NCBI GenBank assembly: GCA_034437515.1
Contig: DAOTTX010000128.1
Coordinates: forward strand, 1 to 64,000
Source: DAOTTX01 sp034437515
GTDB taxonomy: Bacteria; Chloroflexota; Anaerolineae; Aggregatilineales; Phototrophicaceae
DNA: 64,000 nucleotides
Reading direction: 5' to 3'
The position numbers were made by a program, and so were the translations under genes. Shown piece after piece: positions 37,301-44,869 of the stretch. A model generated the notes under the pieces. The model saw only the letters and a list, made by a program, of their open reading frames with translations, was not told where the DNA came from and did no database searches. The stretch's first letter is position 1. Each line of letters starts with the position of its first letter.

Positions 37301-38195
37301 GGATCGCTCGTGGATCCTGGCGACGACGCTCGACCTGATCTACGTCGTCCGACCGGATAACACCGACCAGCGCGTGCTTTACGACTTTGAAGAGGACGAG
37401 AACATCCCCTCTGACCTGCGTTGGTTCGGCCCGGAGACGCTCGAATACTCCGTGACCGTGGTCGTTGAGGAAAACGGCGAAGAAGTACGAAAAACCGCCC
37501 TCCAACGGGACATCCTCGGTGTCTTCCCTGACCCTGACCCCTGGATACCGGAGATCAGCATCAACACACTGCCGACGACCATCGTGAGCCGCCAGCCCGG
37601 CGGGGATTATCTGATTGCCCGGACGACCTTCAGCACCGGCGTTGGCCCCGGCTATAAGTATTATCTTTACAACATCGAGACCGAGGAAGCGATCTACTTT
37701 GCCCGCCTCACAGACTACCCAGCGGACGAACTACGTGTCGCGTGGCATCCGCTGGGTGAGCGCGTGTTCTACTACTACCCACCCCCACCCGGCAGTAGGC
37801 CAGTCTGGTATCAAATTGACCTGCCCAGTGAGGAAAACCGTCTGTTGGACTACTTACCCAGTGGGGTATGGTCAAATGACGCCCGTTACCGCGTACTCAA
37901 CACCAACCGCCGCACGCAGCCCATCGCCGTGTGGGATAGCGAAACCGGCCTCACCCGCACCTACTGCCTACCGGAAACGGGCGCACGCTTCTATGAAGGC
38001 ACATTTACCTGGTCGCCGGACAGCCGTTACATCGCGCTGCGAGCGCCGCTGCCCGCCGACGAAAATGTCGAAGGGGTGGGCGAACACACCATGATTCTCG
38101 ACATCGAAACCGGCACGGTCGTTGACCTGACCACCGGCGCACTCGATCCGGTCATGTGGGCACGCTCGACCGGCGGCTACACGGAGGAAAACTAA
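34392..38195 (+). CDS. Very large secreted propeller protein with duplicated modules and Thr/Pro linkers
   Basis: About 1267 residues from the ATG at 34392, which has an AGGGGA site; a TTG 18 bases earlier would only prepend residues before a clean signal peptide (cleavage near 'ALAQ'). The N-terminal 600 residues read as WD40/PD40-like propeller blades (for example 'LLFSNDGRYLALAIESRIEL' and 'ERIVTLAGTEWREWD'). A Thr/Pro linker separates two copies of a 45-residue Cys-bounded module, followed by another region, a second Thr/Pro linker near 890, and a C-terminal propeller with 'WSPDSRYIAL'. Probably an extracellular binding or scaffold protein. A second secreted gene starts two bases after its stop. 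Confidence 0.78.
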   Translation: MKRTPLVLGAMLAFLLTLGMVALAQTGSGEEDEEPQIAFRIESEIGRALPRSIVYDPAQERMAVIDAYNRLLIIDANTYETQHVLYERGDYNDLLFSNDGRYLALAIESRIELYDADTGALVADLVDLGQAIRIQGPLSFSRDDDLMVFRGVYPAPRSIRLTENQTVVVPWIWNLPAAREEADSTFPGNVEAWQFFDYRNGFELGPENRIVAALPSRLQVLDAYSLDVLFEIPTDRYEQDPLTVWFSLQDDQIYVRPVNENSFIQVDTQDGVLVELPLDEWLTETDLDLVGGVELGSQARFIGPPESRRTNPLLEVLLGENYVRYEAYRLRTLTITLVDLVIPPAATQENVAALLFIFDENAREGRFVLSRQFNVEQMLLGPDNERLLVRRNEGGDERVIQYELSSGERINSFIPALRDIGSYSRNRRNRVLAYDDAGEVIISDFQRINAATTEVLAEDLRYSRRFDRFFFTEDSERIVTLAGTEWREWDVDTGAVLRREVLNLRGSIFATSRDGFRYLTRYADRNGNGVEVIDLETNERTNVNFVTFQGRDIQQMIPNRAWTHFFVIYEPNSYGQYFPGNEIAVYSLANGLEWFIAGDDLPPAENRRYGWVDNENVYVYGDGDIDGQPSRIYGVDYAPNGLPECVVDAFPEQMDTYVDLWERLVYRLRPDRLAALSELICSDLPDDPDAVQELLLPTPTMPPVTPTPITIPGVPVCLTARYPDEAEDYAELWEELTVDLSAAEINELEDLLCEGIGEFDLNTGPGADFRQTTMIIDADTGERATGAFEEREVVTRPIFPLQNLFEETENRALGTAILAPNEEIIAASSLPGELVVYRILVSYQGLLDDITATAVTRLEEQNLIGVLPSATPTYNAIGTPRPTLTPTVTPTPIPRPEDRVDQPQLSEVVDVCPAETLYTVDNPPDGYNPTGQIVAPVLGDTLWTINPLTGDRGPNENVPQCGSITCNFSPDRSWILATTLDLIYVVRPDNTDQRVLYDFEEDENIPSDLRWFGPETLEYSVTVVVEENGEEVRKTALQRDILGVFPDPDPWIPEISINTLPTTIVSRQPGGDYLIARTTFSTGVGPGYKYYLYNIETEEAIYFARLTDYPADELRVAWHPLGERVFYYYPPPPGSRPVWYQIDLPSEENRLLDYLPSGVWSNDARYRVLNTNRRTQPIAVWDSETGLTRTYCLPETGARFYEGTFTWSPDSRYIALRAPLPADENVEGVGEHTMILDIETGTVVDLTTGALDPVMWARSTGGYTEEN
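36319..36670 (+). repeat. Tandem pair of a Cys-bounded 45-residue protein module
   Basis: Inside the large propeller gene, residues about 643-690 ('PECVVDAFPEQMDTYVDLWE' ... 'LAALSELICSDLPDD') and 715-760 ('PVCLTARYPDEAEDYAELWE' ... 'INELEDLLCEGIGEF') align along their length. Each starts and ends with Cys, contains Tyr-x-[DE]-Leu-Trp-Glu and a Leu-rich helix. A Thr/Pro linker lies between the copies. The pattern suggests two small disulfide-closed helical modules. Confidence 0.7.
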
Positions 38196-38197
38196 CC

Positions 38198-39274
38198 ATG
38201 CGATTGATCAGCCTCACCTTACTTATAATCGCTGCACTATTCACCAGCGGCCTCCCGGTGATTGCACAGGAAGACCCCGAACCGCCGCCCGGTCGCCTGC
38301 TGCTAGACGAGGTCTACGTGACCACGCAATACAACAGCCGCTTAAGGCTCGGCCCCAGCCAATTGTGGGAACCGCTGACCACCATCCCCGCCGGGACGAC
38401 ACTACGCGCCACCGGGCGCACCGCTGAACCCGGTTGGTTGCAGGTCGCCTATGAGGGCGATCTCGACCCCGGTGCCAGCACCGAAGGCACCATCGACGGC
38501 GTGACCTACGGCTGGATCGCGGATTTTCTGCTGCGCTGGACGGGTGACATTCTGCTGCTGCCGGTAGATGGTGTGGAAACCGTCCGGGACGCCCGCCGCA
38601 GCGCACCACGTATCGTCATCGACCCCGAAACCCGCGTCTACCGGGACGGCATCGACCCCTCGACGCTAATCGAAGGATTGGTCACCGAGCCGGTCGAGGT
38701 GGAGTTGACCGGGCGCATCGGCTCACCGGAAGGCGGTTACTACTGGTTGCAATTCGAGTATAACGACCGTTACTACTGGACGGCGACATGGGAAGTCGGT
38801 GATATACCATTCTACACCCGGTTGCCAGATGGTTCTTACATCTACACCTATGGGCGGCTGCTGCGCCAACTCCGCACGGAAATCAGCCGTAACGGAATCA
38901 TCCTGAACAGCATTGGCAGCCGCTGGCGCAACCTGGACGAAGGCCGTGAAGTCAGTTGTAACACCATCCCGGCGGATGCCAGCATCGGCGAAGAGAGCTT
39001 TACCGAAGCTGATTTACAAACCGAGACGATCTACATCCCCACCGCCCGCGCCTTAGAGGACGCCATTGAGAGCACCAACGAGGCGATTGCCCGCTTTCGT
39101 GAGGTATGCAGCCGTACCGGGGAAGACCGCATCGTGCAATCCAGCGAGGTGCAGGACGCACTGAACTTCGTCAACGAGGCCAGCCGCAACCTGACCCTCG
39201 CCCGCACCCTGCTCCAACCGTTAGAACGTCGCGATCCGTTGCTGGGTGAGCGGCCTATTGCGCAAGACGATTAG
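38198..39274 (+). CDS. Secreted SH3-like domain protein
   Basis: 358 residues from the ATG at 38198, two bases after the stop of the large propeller gene. A signal peptide (MRLISLTLLIIAALFTSGLP) is followed by a region with an SH3b-like pattern, 'TQYNSRLRLGPSQLWEPLTT', 'GTTLRATGRTAEPGWLQVAY' and 'YGWIADFLL'. A second similar region appears at about 140-230. The C-terminal 90 residues are helical ('ALEDAIESTNEAIARFREVC') with charged residues. The arrangement mirrors the minus-strand SH3 gene on the other side of the propeller gene. The pair of propeller and SH3 genes is probably cotranscribed and may act together outside the cell. Confidence 0.75.
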   Translation: MRLISLTLLIIAALFTSGLPVIAQEDPEPPPGRLLLDEVYVTTQYNSRLRLGPSQLWEPLTTIPAGTTLRATGRTAEPGWLQVAYEGDLDPGASTEGTIDGVTYGWIADFLLRWTGDILLLPVDGVETVRDARRSAPRIVIDPETRVYRDGIDPSTLIEGLVTEPVEVELTGRIGSPEGGYYWLQFEYNDRYYWTATWEVGDIPFYTRLPDGSYIYTYGRLLRQLRTEISRNGIILNSIGSRWRNLDEGREVSCNTIPADASIGEESFTEADLQTETIYIPTARALEDAIESTNEAIARFREVCSRTGEDRIVQSSEVQDALNFVNEASRNLTLARTLLQPLERRDPLLGERPIAQDD

Positions 39275-40301
39275 CAAAGGCGACATTGCCCTTTACGAGG
39301 ACCATACAATAGTGGACGAACGTCAAGCCATCGACACATTAATCCAGACTTTAATCGCACAAATCCGTGCGGAGTATCCAGACGGCCTTATGCGCCGGGA
39401 CGCGCACCCTAAAGCGCATGGGTGCGTCCGTGCGGAGTTTACGATCAACGCCGACCTGCCCGATCATCTGCGGGTCGGCCTGTTCAGCGAGCCGCGTACC
39501 TACCCTTGCTGGGTGCGCTTCTCTAATTCCGGCGGCACCGGTGGCATTCACCCGGATTCTAAGCGCGATGTACGCGGTATGGCGATTAAGTTGGTCGGCG
39601 TTGCAGGTGAGAAACTGCTCACCGACCAGGCAGACGCCGTCACCCATGATTTCGTACTCGCTAGCTACCCGGTGTTCGTCGTCAAAGATGCGGTTGACTT
39701 CGCCCAACTGACCACCGCACTTGCCAGCGGATCACTTTGGCAGTTGTTCAAGTTCTATGGTTTGGGTCTACGCTTGCACGAACTTTACCTCATCATCGCC
39801 TCACAGCAAAAGTGCGCCGATGTCCTCGGTCAGCAATATTGGAGCATGGTGCCCTACAAACTCGGTGAGTCGCAGGTCGTCAAGTACAGCGCCATTCCCC
39901 GCACCCCGGTGGACCCGACCCTGCCATCAGAACCCGCCGACGACTTTTTGCGCGACCGACTGCGCGAGCATCTGGCGACAAGCGCAGCCGTATTCGATTT
40001 CGCTGTGCAGTTACAAGCTGACCCCGTCCACATGCCCACCGACGACGCCCGCATCAAGTGGAACAGCCCGTTCGTCAACATGGCGACCGTGCGCATCCCG
40101 CCGCAGACGTTCGAGTCACCTGCGCAGGAGGTTTTCTGCGAGAACCTCTCGTATACGCCCTGGCACGCGATTGAGGCTCACCGCCCGTTAGGTAGCATCA
40201 ACCGCGCCCGCCGTGGAGTCTATGAGGCGATCTCGACCTTCCGCCATGAAGCAAACGACGCACCCCGTGAGGAACCAACCGCGATGCAAGACTTCACTTA
40301 A
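39246..40301 (+). CDS. Catalase-like heme protein (short, stand-alone)
   Basis: About 351 residues. The start is uncertain: GTG at 39246 (overlapping the previous gene by 29 bases), TTG at 39258 or GTG at 39312 with a distant GAGG. I prefer the longer form because 'YEDHTIVDERQAI' resembles N-termini of this family. Catalase-fold features are visible: 'DAHPKAHGCVRAEF', 'WVRFSNSGG', 'KRDVRGMAIKLVG', and the family-typical 'YTPWHAIEAHRPLGSINRAR'. The usual distal 'NNTPVFF' stretch reads 'ASYPVFV', with Ser140 where the catalytic Asn would be. True catalase activity is therefore doubtful; a peroxidase or lipid hydroperoxide role is possible. Its stop overlaps that of the convergent glycosylase-like gene by four bases. 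Confidence 0.78.
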   Translation: MSGLLRKTISKGDIALYEDHTIVDERQAIDTLIQTLIAQIRAEYPDGLMRRDAHPKAHGCVRAEFTINADLPDHLRVGLFSEPRTYPCWVRFSNSGGTGGIHPDSKRDVRGMAIKLVGVAGEKLLTDQADAVTHDFVLASYPVFVVKDAVDFAQLTTALASGSLWQLFKFYGLGLRLHELYLIIASQQKCADVLGQQYWSMVPYKLGESQVVKYSAIPRTPVDPTLPSEPADDFLRDRLREHLATSAAVFDFAVQLQADPVHMPTDDARIKWNSPFVNMATVRIPPQTFESPAQEVFCENLSYTPWHAIEAHRPLGSINRARRGVYEAISTFRHEANDAPREEPTAMQDFT

Positions 40302-40927
40302 CCGAGCAGGTCTTGTAAGCCAGCGACAAAATCATTTTTGCCGCCCTGTGCCGGATGCCTCACTTTCGGTGCTGTGATGCCGATCTGGTCAAGCGCGTCG
40401 TGGGCGGTGTTGCCGACCGCGATCACCTGTTTGATGTCGAACAGCAGCAGCAGCGACTCCAAAAACGGACGTCCGAGTTCGATTTCTGGTTTACGCGGCT
40501 TGCGGTTGGTCAACAGCTCACCGGGTCGATGTGGATGAAACGGATAGCTGTTCCAACTCAACGGCAGCACACACAGCTTGCCCAGTGTCTCCCATACGAT
40601 GGTCGCGGTCTGTTCCCGGTAACCGGGCAAATCCGGGTCATCCGGCATCTGATACCCATTCTCGATGCCATAGAGTTTGCCATCCATCACACCCGTTTCG
40701 ATATGATACCGGCTGGAAAACGGCACACCGGTCAAGCGCATCCCCTTGTAGCCCGGCGCTTCCGCTACCAACAACACCGACGGACGCAGCGTGTACATCT
40801 GCTCCAGATAACGCTGTAGGTTGTGTCGTCGGGGTGCGTTACGTGGATTGTCATGGGCGTATTGGTTGACCGAGTCTTTCGGTGCTGGCGTGCTGGCTAA
40901 CTTTTCGATAAATTCGTTAAAAATCAT
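40298..40927 (-). CDS. Uracil-DNA glycosylase superfamily protein
   Basis: 209 residues. The fold signatures are 'VLLVAEAPGYKGMRLTGVPF' (the Gly/Ala-Glu-x-Pro-Gly motif of UDG families 4 to 6), 'WNSYPFHPHRPG' and the C-terminal 'VRHPAQGGKNDF', which is the leucine-loop region with the His-Pro pair. It lacks the four Cys that hold an iron-sulfur cluster in family 4 and 5 enzymes, and has no Asp in the first motif (Gly-Tyr instead). The substrate base cannot be named. The start is 19 bases from the start of the divergent peptidase gene, with no clear ribosome-binding site. It overlaps the catalase-like gene stop by four bases. Confidence 0.82.
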   Translation of the reverse strand: MIFNEFIEKLASTPAPKDSVNQYAHDNPRNAPRRHNLQRYLEQMYTLRPSVLLVAEAPGYKGMRLTGVPFSSRYHIETGVMDGKLYGIENGYQMPDDPDLPGYREQTATIVWETLGKLCVLPLSWNSYPFHPHRPGELLTNRKPRKPEIELGRPFLESLLLLFDIKQVIAVGNTAHDALDQIGITAPKVRHPAQGGKNDFVAGLQDLLG

Positions 40928-40946
40928 GATGTAAAAAGGATCCCTT

Positions 40947-42788
40947 ATGGACTTTTCAATTCGTCGTTATCTTAACACGCAGATGGCCTATGCACCGAGC
41001 TTCACCAGCGACGGCGATCACATCAACTTCATTACCAACATTACTGGCATCCCGCAGGTGTGGCGCGTCGAACTACCCGGCGATGACGGCAAACCCCGCT
41101 GGCCTATGCAGTTGACCTTCGGTGAAGACCGCGTGCAGTATGTCATCAGTTCTCGCGTCCCCGGTGACGATCGCGTGATCTTCGGGCGTGATGCTGGCGG
41201 CAACGAGAACGCCCAACTCTTTCTGCTTGACCCGGCGACCACCCGTGAAACCTGCCTCACCGCAGGTCACGACGACGCCATGCACATCCCCGGTGAATGG
41301 TCAAAGGACGGACGTTATATCATCTTCGCCGCCAACCGCCGGAATAAAGCCATCTTCGACCTCTACTTACACGACCTCGAAACCGGCGATGACCGTCGGC
41401 TGTGGGAACACGAGAGCGTCGGCTATTTGATGGGGGGTAAGTTCTCGCCGGATGGCGAAAGCGTATTGATGACACGATTATACGGCAATTTTGACCGCCA
41501 ACTATTCGAGGTCGATATAAACAGCGGCGACGTGCGTATGGTTTCTCCAGAAGAAGACGAAGTCGTTTATGGGTCGGCACAATATGCCCCCGATGGTCAA
41601 TCCGTGCTGATGACGACCGACCTGCACAGCGATTTCACTCGCATCACCCGGCTTGACCTCGCCACTGCTCAGGTCAAACCGATCTACGAAGCTCACTGGG
41701 ATGTTGAACTCATCGAGCTTTCGCCCAACGGTGACTATCTGGCGTACAGTGTCAACGAAGAAGGTGTCTCCAAGATTTATCTGTACCACATGCAGACCGG
41801 CGAAACACGCCGCGCCCCACTCGGCGATGTCCCCGGTGTGTTGACCTTCGGTATGCGCTTCTCCGAGGATTCCAGCCGCCTCACATTTGACTACAACCGC
41901 GCCACCCGCGTCTGTGATGTCTATGTGTGGCATCTCGCGGAGGATGACATGCAACGGGTGACGCAGTCGTCACATGGTGGCCTGCCGGTCGAGTCGTTCG
42001 TCGCCCCTGAACTCGTCCACTACCCGACCTTCGATGAGGACGACAGCGGCGGCACACGCATGATTCCCGCCTGGCTCTATCGCCCGCAAATCAGCAAAGA
42101 CGAGCCGCTGCCGGTTGTGGTGCGCGTTCACGGCGGGCCGGAGGGTCAATCGCGCCCGAACTTCGACTTCCTCGCGCAATATCTGGTGCAGGCCGGGTAC
42201 GCCGTGTTCGTGCCAAACGTGCGGGGTTCGATTGGCTACGGCAAGGCCTACAGCCATCTAGACGACATCGAAAAACGGATGGACTCCGTTGCCGACCTCG
42301 CCCACGCGGTTTATTATCTACGGGAGCAAGCCGCAATCGACGATGAACGAATCGCGGTCTACGGCGGCAGTTACGGCGGCTTCATGGTGCTTGCGGCGCT
42401 CACACACTACCCCGACTTATGGGCGGCGGGTGTGGACATCGTCGGCATCAGCAACCTCGCCACCTTTTTAGAGAACACCAGTGATTATCGTCGCAAAGCG
42501 CGTGAGGTCGAATACGGCAGCTTAGAACATGACCGTGACTTTCTGGAGCAGATCGCGCCGATCAACCACATTGACAAAGTGACCGCCCCGCTGATGGTCA
42601 TTCACGGCAAGAACGACCCCCGTGTGCCACTCAGCGAGGCCGAGCAGATGGTCATCGCGCTGGATAAACGCGATGTGCCGGTCGAGTTTATGGTTTTCGA
42701 TGACGAGGGGCATGGCGTAATCAAGCTCAAGAACAAGCTGGTGATGTATCCGGCGGTGGTCAAGTTTTTGGACGATTATCTGAAATAG
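40947..42788 (+). CDS. S9-family prolyl oligopeptidase / acylaminoacyl-peptidase
   Basis: 613 residues with an AAAGGA ribosome-binding site. The first 350 residues form a beta-propeller with blades such as 'EWSKDGRYIIFAANRR', 'FSPDGESVLMTRL' and 'ELSPNGDYLAYSV'. The C-terminal alpha/beta-hydrolase has 'VVVRVHGGPEGQSRPNFDF' and the nucleophile elbow 'YGGSYGGFM' with Ser475, Asp557 in 'HGKNDPRVP' and His589 in 'DEGHG'. No signal peptide is present, so it is cytoplasmic and probably cuts oligopeptides whose entry is limited by the propeller. It is divergent from the glycosylase-like gene. Confidence 0.93.
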   Translation: MDFSIRRYLNTQMAYAPSFTSDGDHINFITNITGIPQVWRVELPGDDGKPRWPMQLTFGEDRVQYVISSRVPGDDRVIFGRDAGGNENAQLFLLDPATTRETCLTAGHDDAMHIPGEWSKDGRYIIFAANRRNKAIFDLYLHDLETGDDRRLWEHESVGYLMGGKFSPDGESVLMTRLYGNFDRQLFEVDINSGDVRMVSPEEDEVVYGSAQYAPDGQSVLMTTDLHSDFTRITRLDLATAQVKPIYEAHWDVELIELSPNGDYLAYSVNEEGVSKIYLYHMQTGETRRAPLGDVPGVLTFGMRFSEDSSRLTFDYNRATRVCDVYVWHLAEDDMQRVTQSSHGGLPVESFVAPELVHYPTFDEDDSGGTRMIPAWLYRPQISKDEPLPVVVRVHGGPEGQSRPNFDFLAQYLVQAGYAVFVPNVRGSIGYGKAYSHLDDIEKRMDSVADLAHAVYYLREQAAIDDERIAVYGGSYGGFMVLAALTHYPDLWAAGVDIVGISNLATFLENTSDYRRKAREVEYGSLEHDRDFLEQIAPINHIDKVTAPLMVIHGKNDPRVPLSEAEQMVIALDKRDVPVEFMVFDDEGHGVIKLKNKLVMYPAVVKFLDDYLK

Positions 42789-42853
42789 CGGACGATCTCA
42801 AAAGTCGATAAATGGCGAGGACGTGGTGTCTTCGTCATCATAGGAGAAATGAC

Positions 42854-43708
42854 ATGATGGACAAACGAGCGCACGAAGAGAATCGCATCAGTTGGAACGC
42901 GGCGACCAGGCAACACAACACGCACAAAGGCGATCAGGCCAAATTTCTGCGGGAAGGCGGCAGCACTCTCTTTGACGAAGAAATCGACCTACTCGGTGAC
43001 ATTCGCGAGAAGTCACTGGTTCACCTGCAATGCAACGCCGGGCAGGATACGTTAAGCATCGCCAGCAAGCTTGGCGCAACCGTCACCGGTGTGGACATCA
43101 GCGACGAGGCGATCACCTTCGCGCAGCAACTCAGCGCCGATAGCGGCATCCCCGGTACGTTTATCCGCAGCGACCTCTACGACTGGTTCGAGCAGAACGA
43201 GACGCGATATGACGTTGTTTTTGTATCTTACGGGGCGATCACCTGGCTTTCGGATATCGACACCTGGGGGCGCGGGATCGCAAAGGCGCTCAAGCCGGGT
43301 GGTCACTTTGTACTGGTGGAGTTCCACCCGGTTTTTGGGATGCTAGAGAATGACTACGAGCTGTTCTATGACTACATGGGCGGCAAACACTACGCTTTCG
43401 ATACTGGCGTCGGTGATTATGTCGGTGAGTCGGGCGAGGCACTGCTCGTGGACAATGCAGCAAAGCCTACCGATGATCCCTGGGTGAACCCAAACCCGGC
43501 ACATGAATTCACCTGGGGACTGGCTGAGGTCATCATGGCGCTCGTCAACGCCGGGTTACAGATCGACGTGTTTCGTGAATACCCGTACTCTAACGGCTTC
43601 AAACGCTTTGAAAACATGCGCACGCTCACAGGTCGCCGTTGGACGACCCCGGAGGATAAGCCAACCATCCCGATGATGTTTGGCATTCGCGCCACGCAAT
43701 CGGCTTAA
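42854..43708 (+). CDS. Class I SAM-dependent methyltransferase
   Basis: 284 residues from the ATG at 42854, chosen for an AGGAG site seven bases upstream. The SAM-binding motif I reads 'VHLQCNAGQDTLSIASKLGA' followed by the acidic 'VTGVDISDEAITFAQQLSA'; here Cys-Asn-Ala-Gly replaces the common Gly-x-Gly-x-Gly. Motif II is near 'YDVVFVSYGAITWLSDIDTW', and 'KPGGHFVLVEFHPVF' is motif III. The acceptor is not recognisable. It lies 65 bases after the S9 peptidase gene. Confidence 0.88.
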   Translation: MMDKRAHEENRISWNAATRQHNTHKGDQAKFLREGGSTLFDEEIDLLGDIREKSLVHLQCNAGQDTLSIASKLGATVTGVDISDEAITFAQQLSADSGIPGTFIRSDLYDWFEQNETRYDVVFVSYGAITWLSDIDTWGRGIAKALKPGGHFVLVEFHPVFGMLENDYELFYDYMGGKHYAFDTGVGDYVGESGEALLVDNAAKPTDDPWVNPNPAHEFTWGLAEVIMALVNAGLQIDVFREYPYSNGFKRFENMRTLTGRRWTTPEDKPTIPMMFGIRATQSA

Positions 43709-43773
43709 AGTTTCCTCGCCTGCGTAAAAATGATAAAATATGTGTTGGAATGAGTATTTTGTAGGGACAAATT

Positions 43774-43821
43774 ATGCCGATTCTCTCTCACCTTCCAACA
43801 CCATTTCAGCCTGAGCATTAG
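43774..43821 (+). CDS. 15-codon leader reading frame in phase with the AlbA_2 gene
   Basis: ATG at 43774 has an AGGGA site six bases before it and reads MPILSHLPTPFQPEH before a TAG at 43819-43821. The frame is the same as the AlbA_2 gene, whose ATG follows three bases after the stop. It could be a translated leader that couples to the downstream gene, or the broken N-terminus of the same protein. Confidence 0.35.
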   Translation: MPILSHLPTPFQPEH

Positions 43822-43824
43822 GCT

Positions 43825-44817
43825 ATGGTCTGGGATCAAACACGCATTCAATCCCTGATCGACCAGCAAGTGCAAGAAAGCCTGACCATCGAATATAAGG
43901 CGGCGGGCGCACTGGAAAAGACCGATAAGAAACGAACAGAGATCACCAAAGACGTCTCCGCGATGGCGAATTCCGCCGGTGGCGTTCTCGTCTATGGTGT
44001 GACGGAATATCAGCGCAAAGACATGCAGCACCTGCCGGAAAAGATCGACCCGATTGATCGCATCGAGTATCCAAAAGAGTGGCTAGAGCAAATCATCAAT
44101 AACATCCGGCCCCGCATCACCGGTTTGATTATCTACCCGGTAAACATCACGAACGAACCCAACCACGTTATTTATGTGGTTGAGATTCCACAGAGTGACA
44201 CCGCCCATCAAGCGATGAACAAACGGTACTACAAACGGTTCAACTTCGAGTCGGTCGCGATGGACGACTACGAAATCCGTGACATCATGCGGCGCAACCA
44301 GCAACCCCACATCGAACTTAACTTCGAGATCCACGTCACCGAGGAAACACGCACCCCCTATCTAAGCGATGAAGCCATCGAACGCTGCAAGTACGTGCTG
44401 GTCATCCATGCGGAGAATGACGGCAGAGCCTACGCACAGTACGTCAATAGCTTTATCACGCTGCCGGAGCGCGTGCTGCCGTCAGATCGTTATAGCCAGC
44501 GCAAGGTCTTCGAGGAAGAAGGCATCTTCTATTCCGAGCATTACCGAGACAACACCGTCCGCGATGTGATGGAAGTCGAGATGATTGGCACCAACCCGGT
44601 GACCAAGTACGGCCCTTCGCGCTTTGACCCGGTCTTGCCGAGCCTTTCGGTTGAATGGCAGATCCCGTTAAACGATAACTTTCATCTGGTCGATCTTGAT
44701 GATCTACTGGTGCGCTGGCGTACCTATGCCGATAACGCGCCGATGAACTGGGGCGAGGTCAAAGTGCAGGACATTCCCATCATGGACGAGCGCGACCGCA
44801 CGAATGGAAAAACCTGA
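43825..44817 (+). CDS. AlbA_2 (Schlafen-AAA-like) putative DNA-binding protein
   Basis: 330 residues. The N-terminal 120 residues show the AlbA_2 domain: 'QESLTIEYKAAGAL' with the conserved Glu-x-Lys, 'EITKDVSAMANSAGGVLVYGV' and 'NHVIYVVEIPQSDTAHQAMN'. The C-terminal 180 residues are strand-rich with no family I recognise. AlbA_2 proteins occur as transcription regulators and in some defence loci, but no partner gene is adjacent here. Immediately upstream, an in-frame reading segment with its own ATG at 43774 and an AGGGA site is broken by TAG at 43819-43821, two codons before the start I use; the annotated ATG itself has no good ribosome-binding site. Confidence 0.8.
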   Translation: MVWDQTRIQSLIDQQVQESLTIEYKAAGALEKTDKKRTEITKDVSAMANSAGGVLVYGVTEYQRKDMQHLPEKIDPIDRIEYPKEWLEQIINNIRPRITGLIIYPVNITNEPNHVIYVVEIPQSDTAHQAMNKRYYKRFNFESVAMDDYEIRDIMRRNQQPHIELNFEIHVTEETRTPYLSDEAIERCKYVLVIHAENDGRAYAQYVNSFITLPERVLPSDRYSQRKVFEEEGIFYSEHYRDNTVRDVMEVEMIGTNPVTKYGPSRFDPVLPSLSVEWQIPLNDNFHLVDLDDLLVRWRTYADNAPMNWGEVKVQDIPIMDERDRTNGKT

Positions 44818-44869
44818 CGAATAGAGTAGAATAAGGGTAAATTAGGTTATCAAATTACTGAGGAAACTA

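Noticed and set aside
42854..43708. Methyltransferase as a DNA restriction-modification enzyme
   Set aside because: No DPPY/NPPY or PC catalytic motif; the SAM motif and size match small-molecule methyltransferases.
43825..44817. AlbA_2 gene as part of a defence island
   Set aside because: Neighbours are a methyltransferase without restriction motifs and catabolic genes; no nuclease, helicase or toxin is near.
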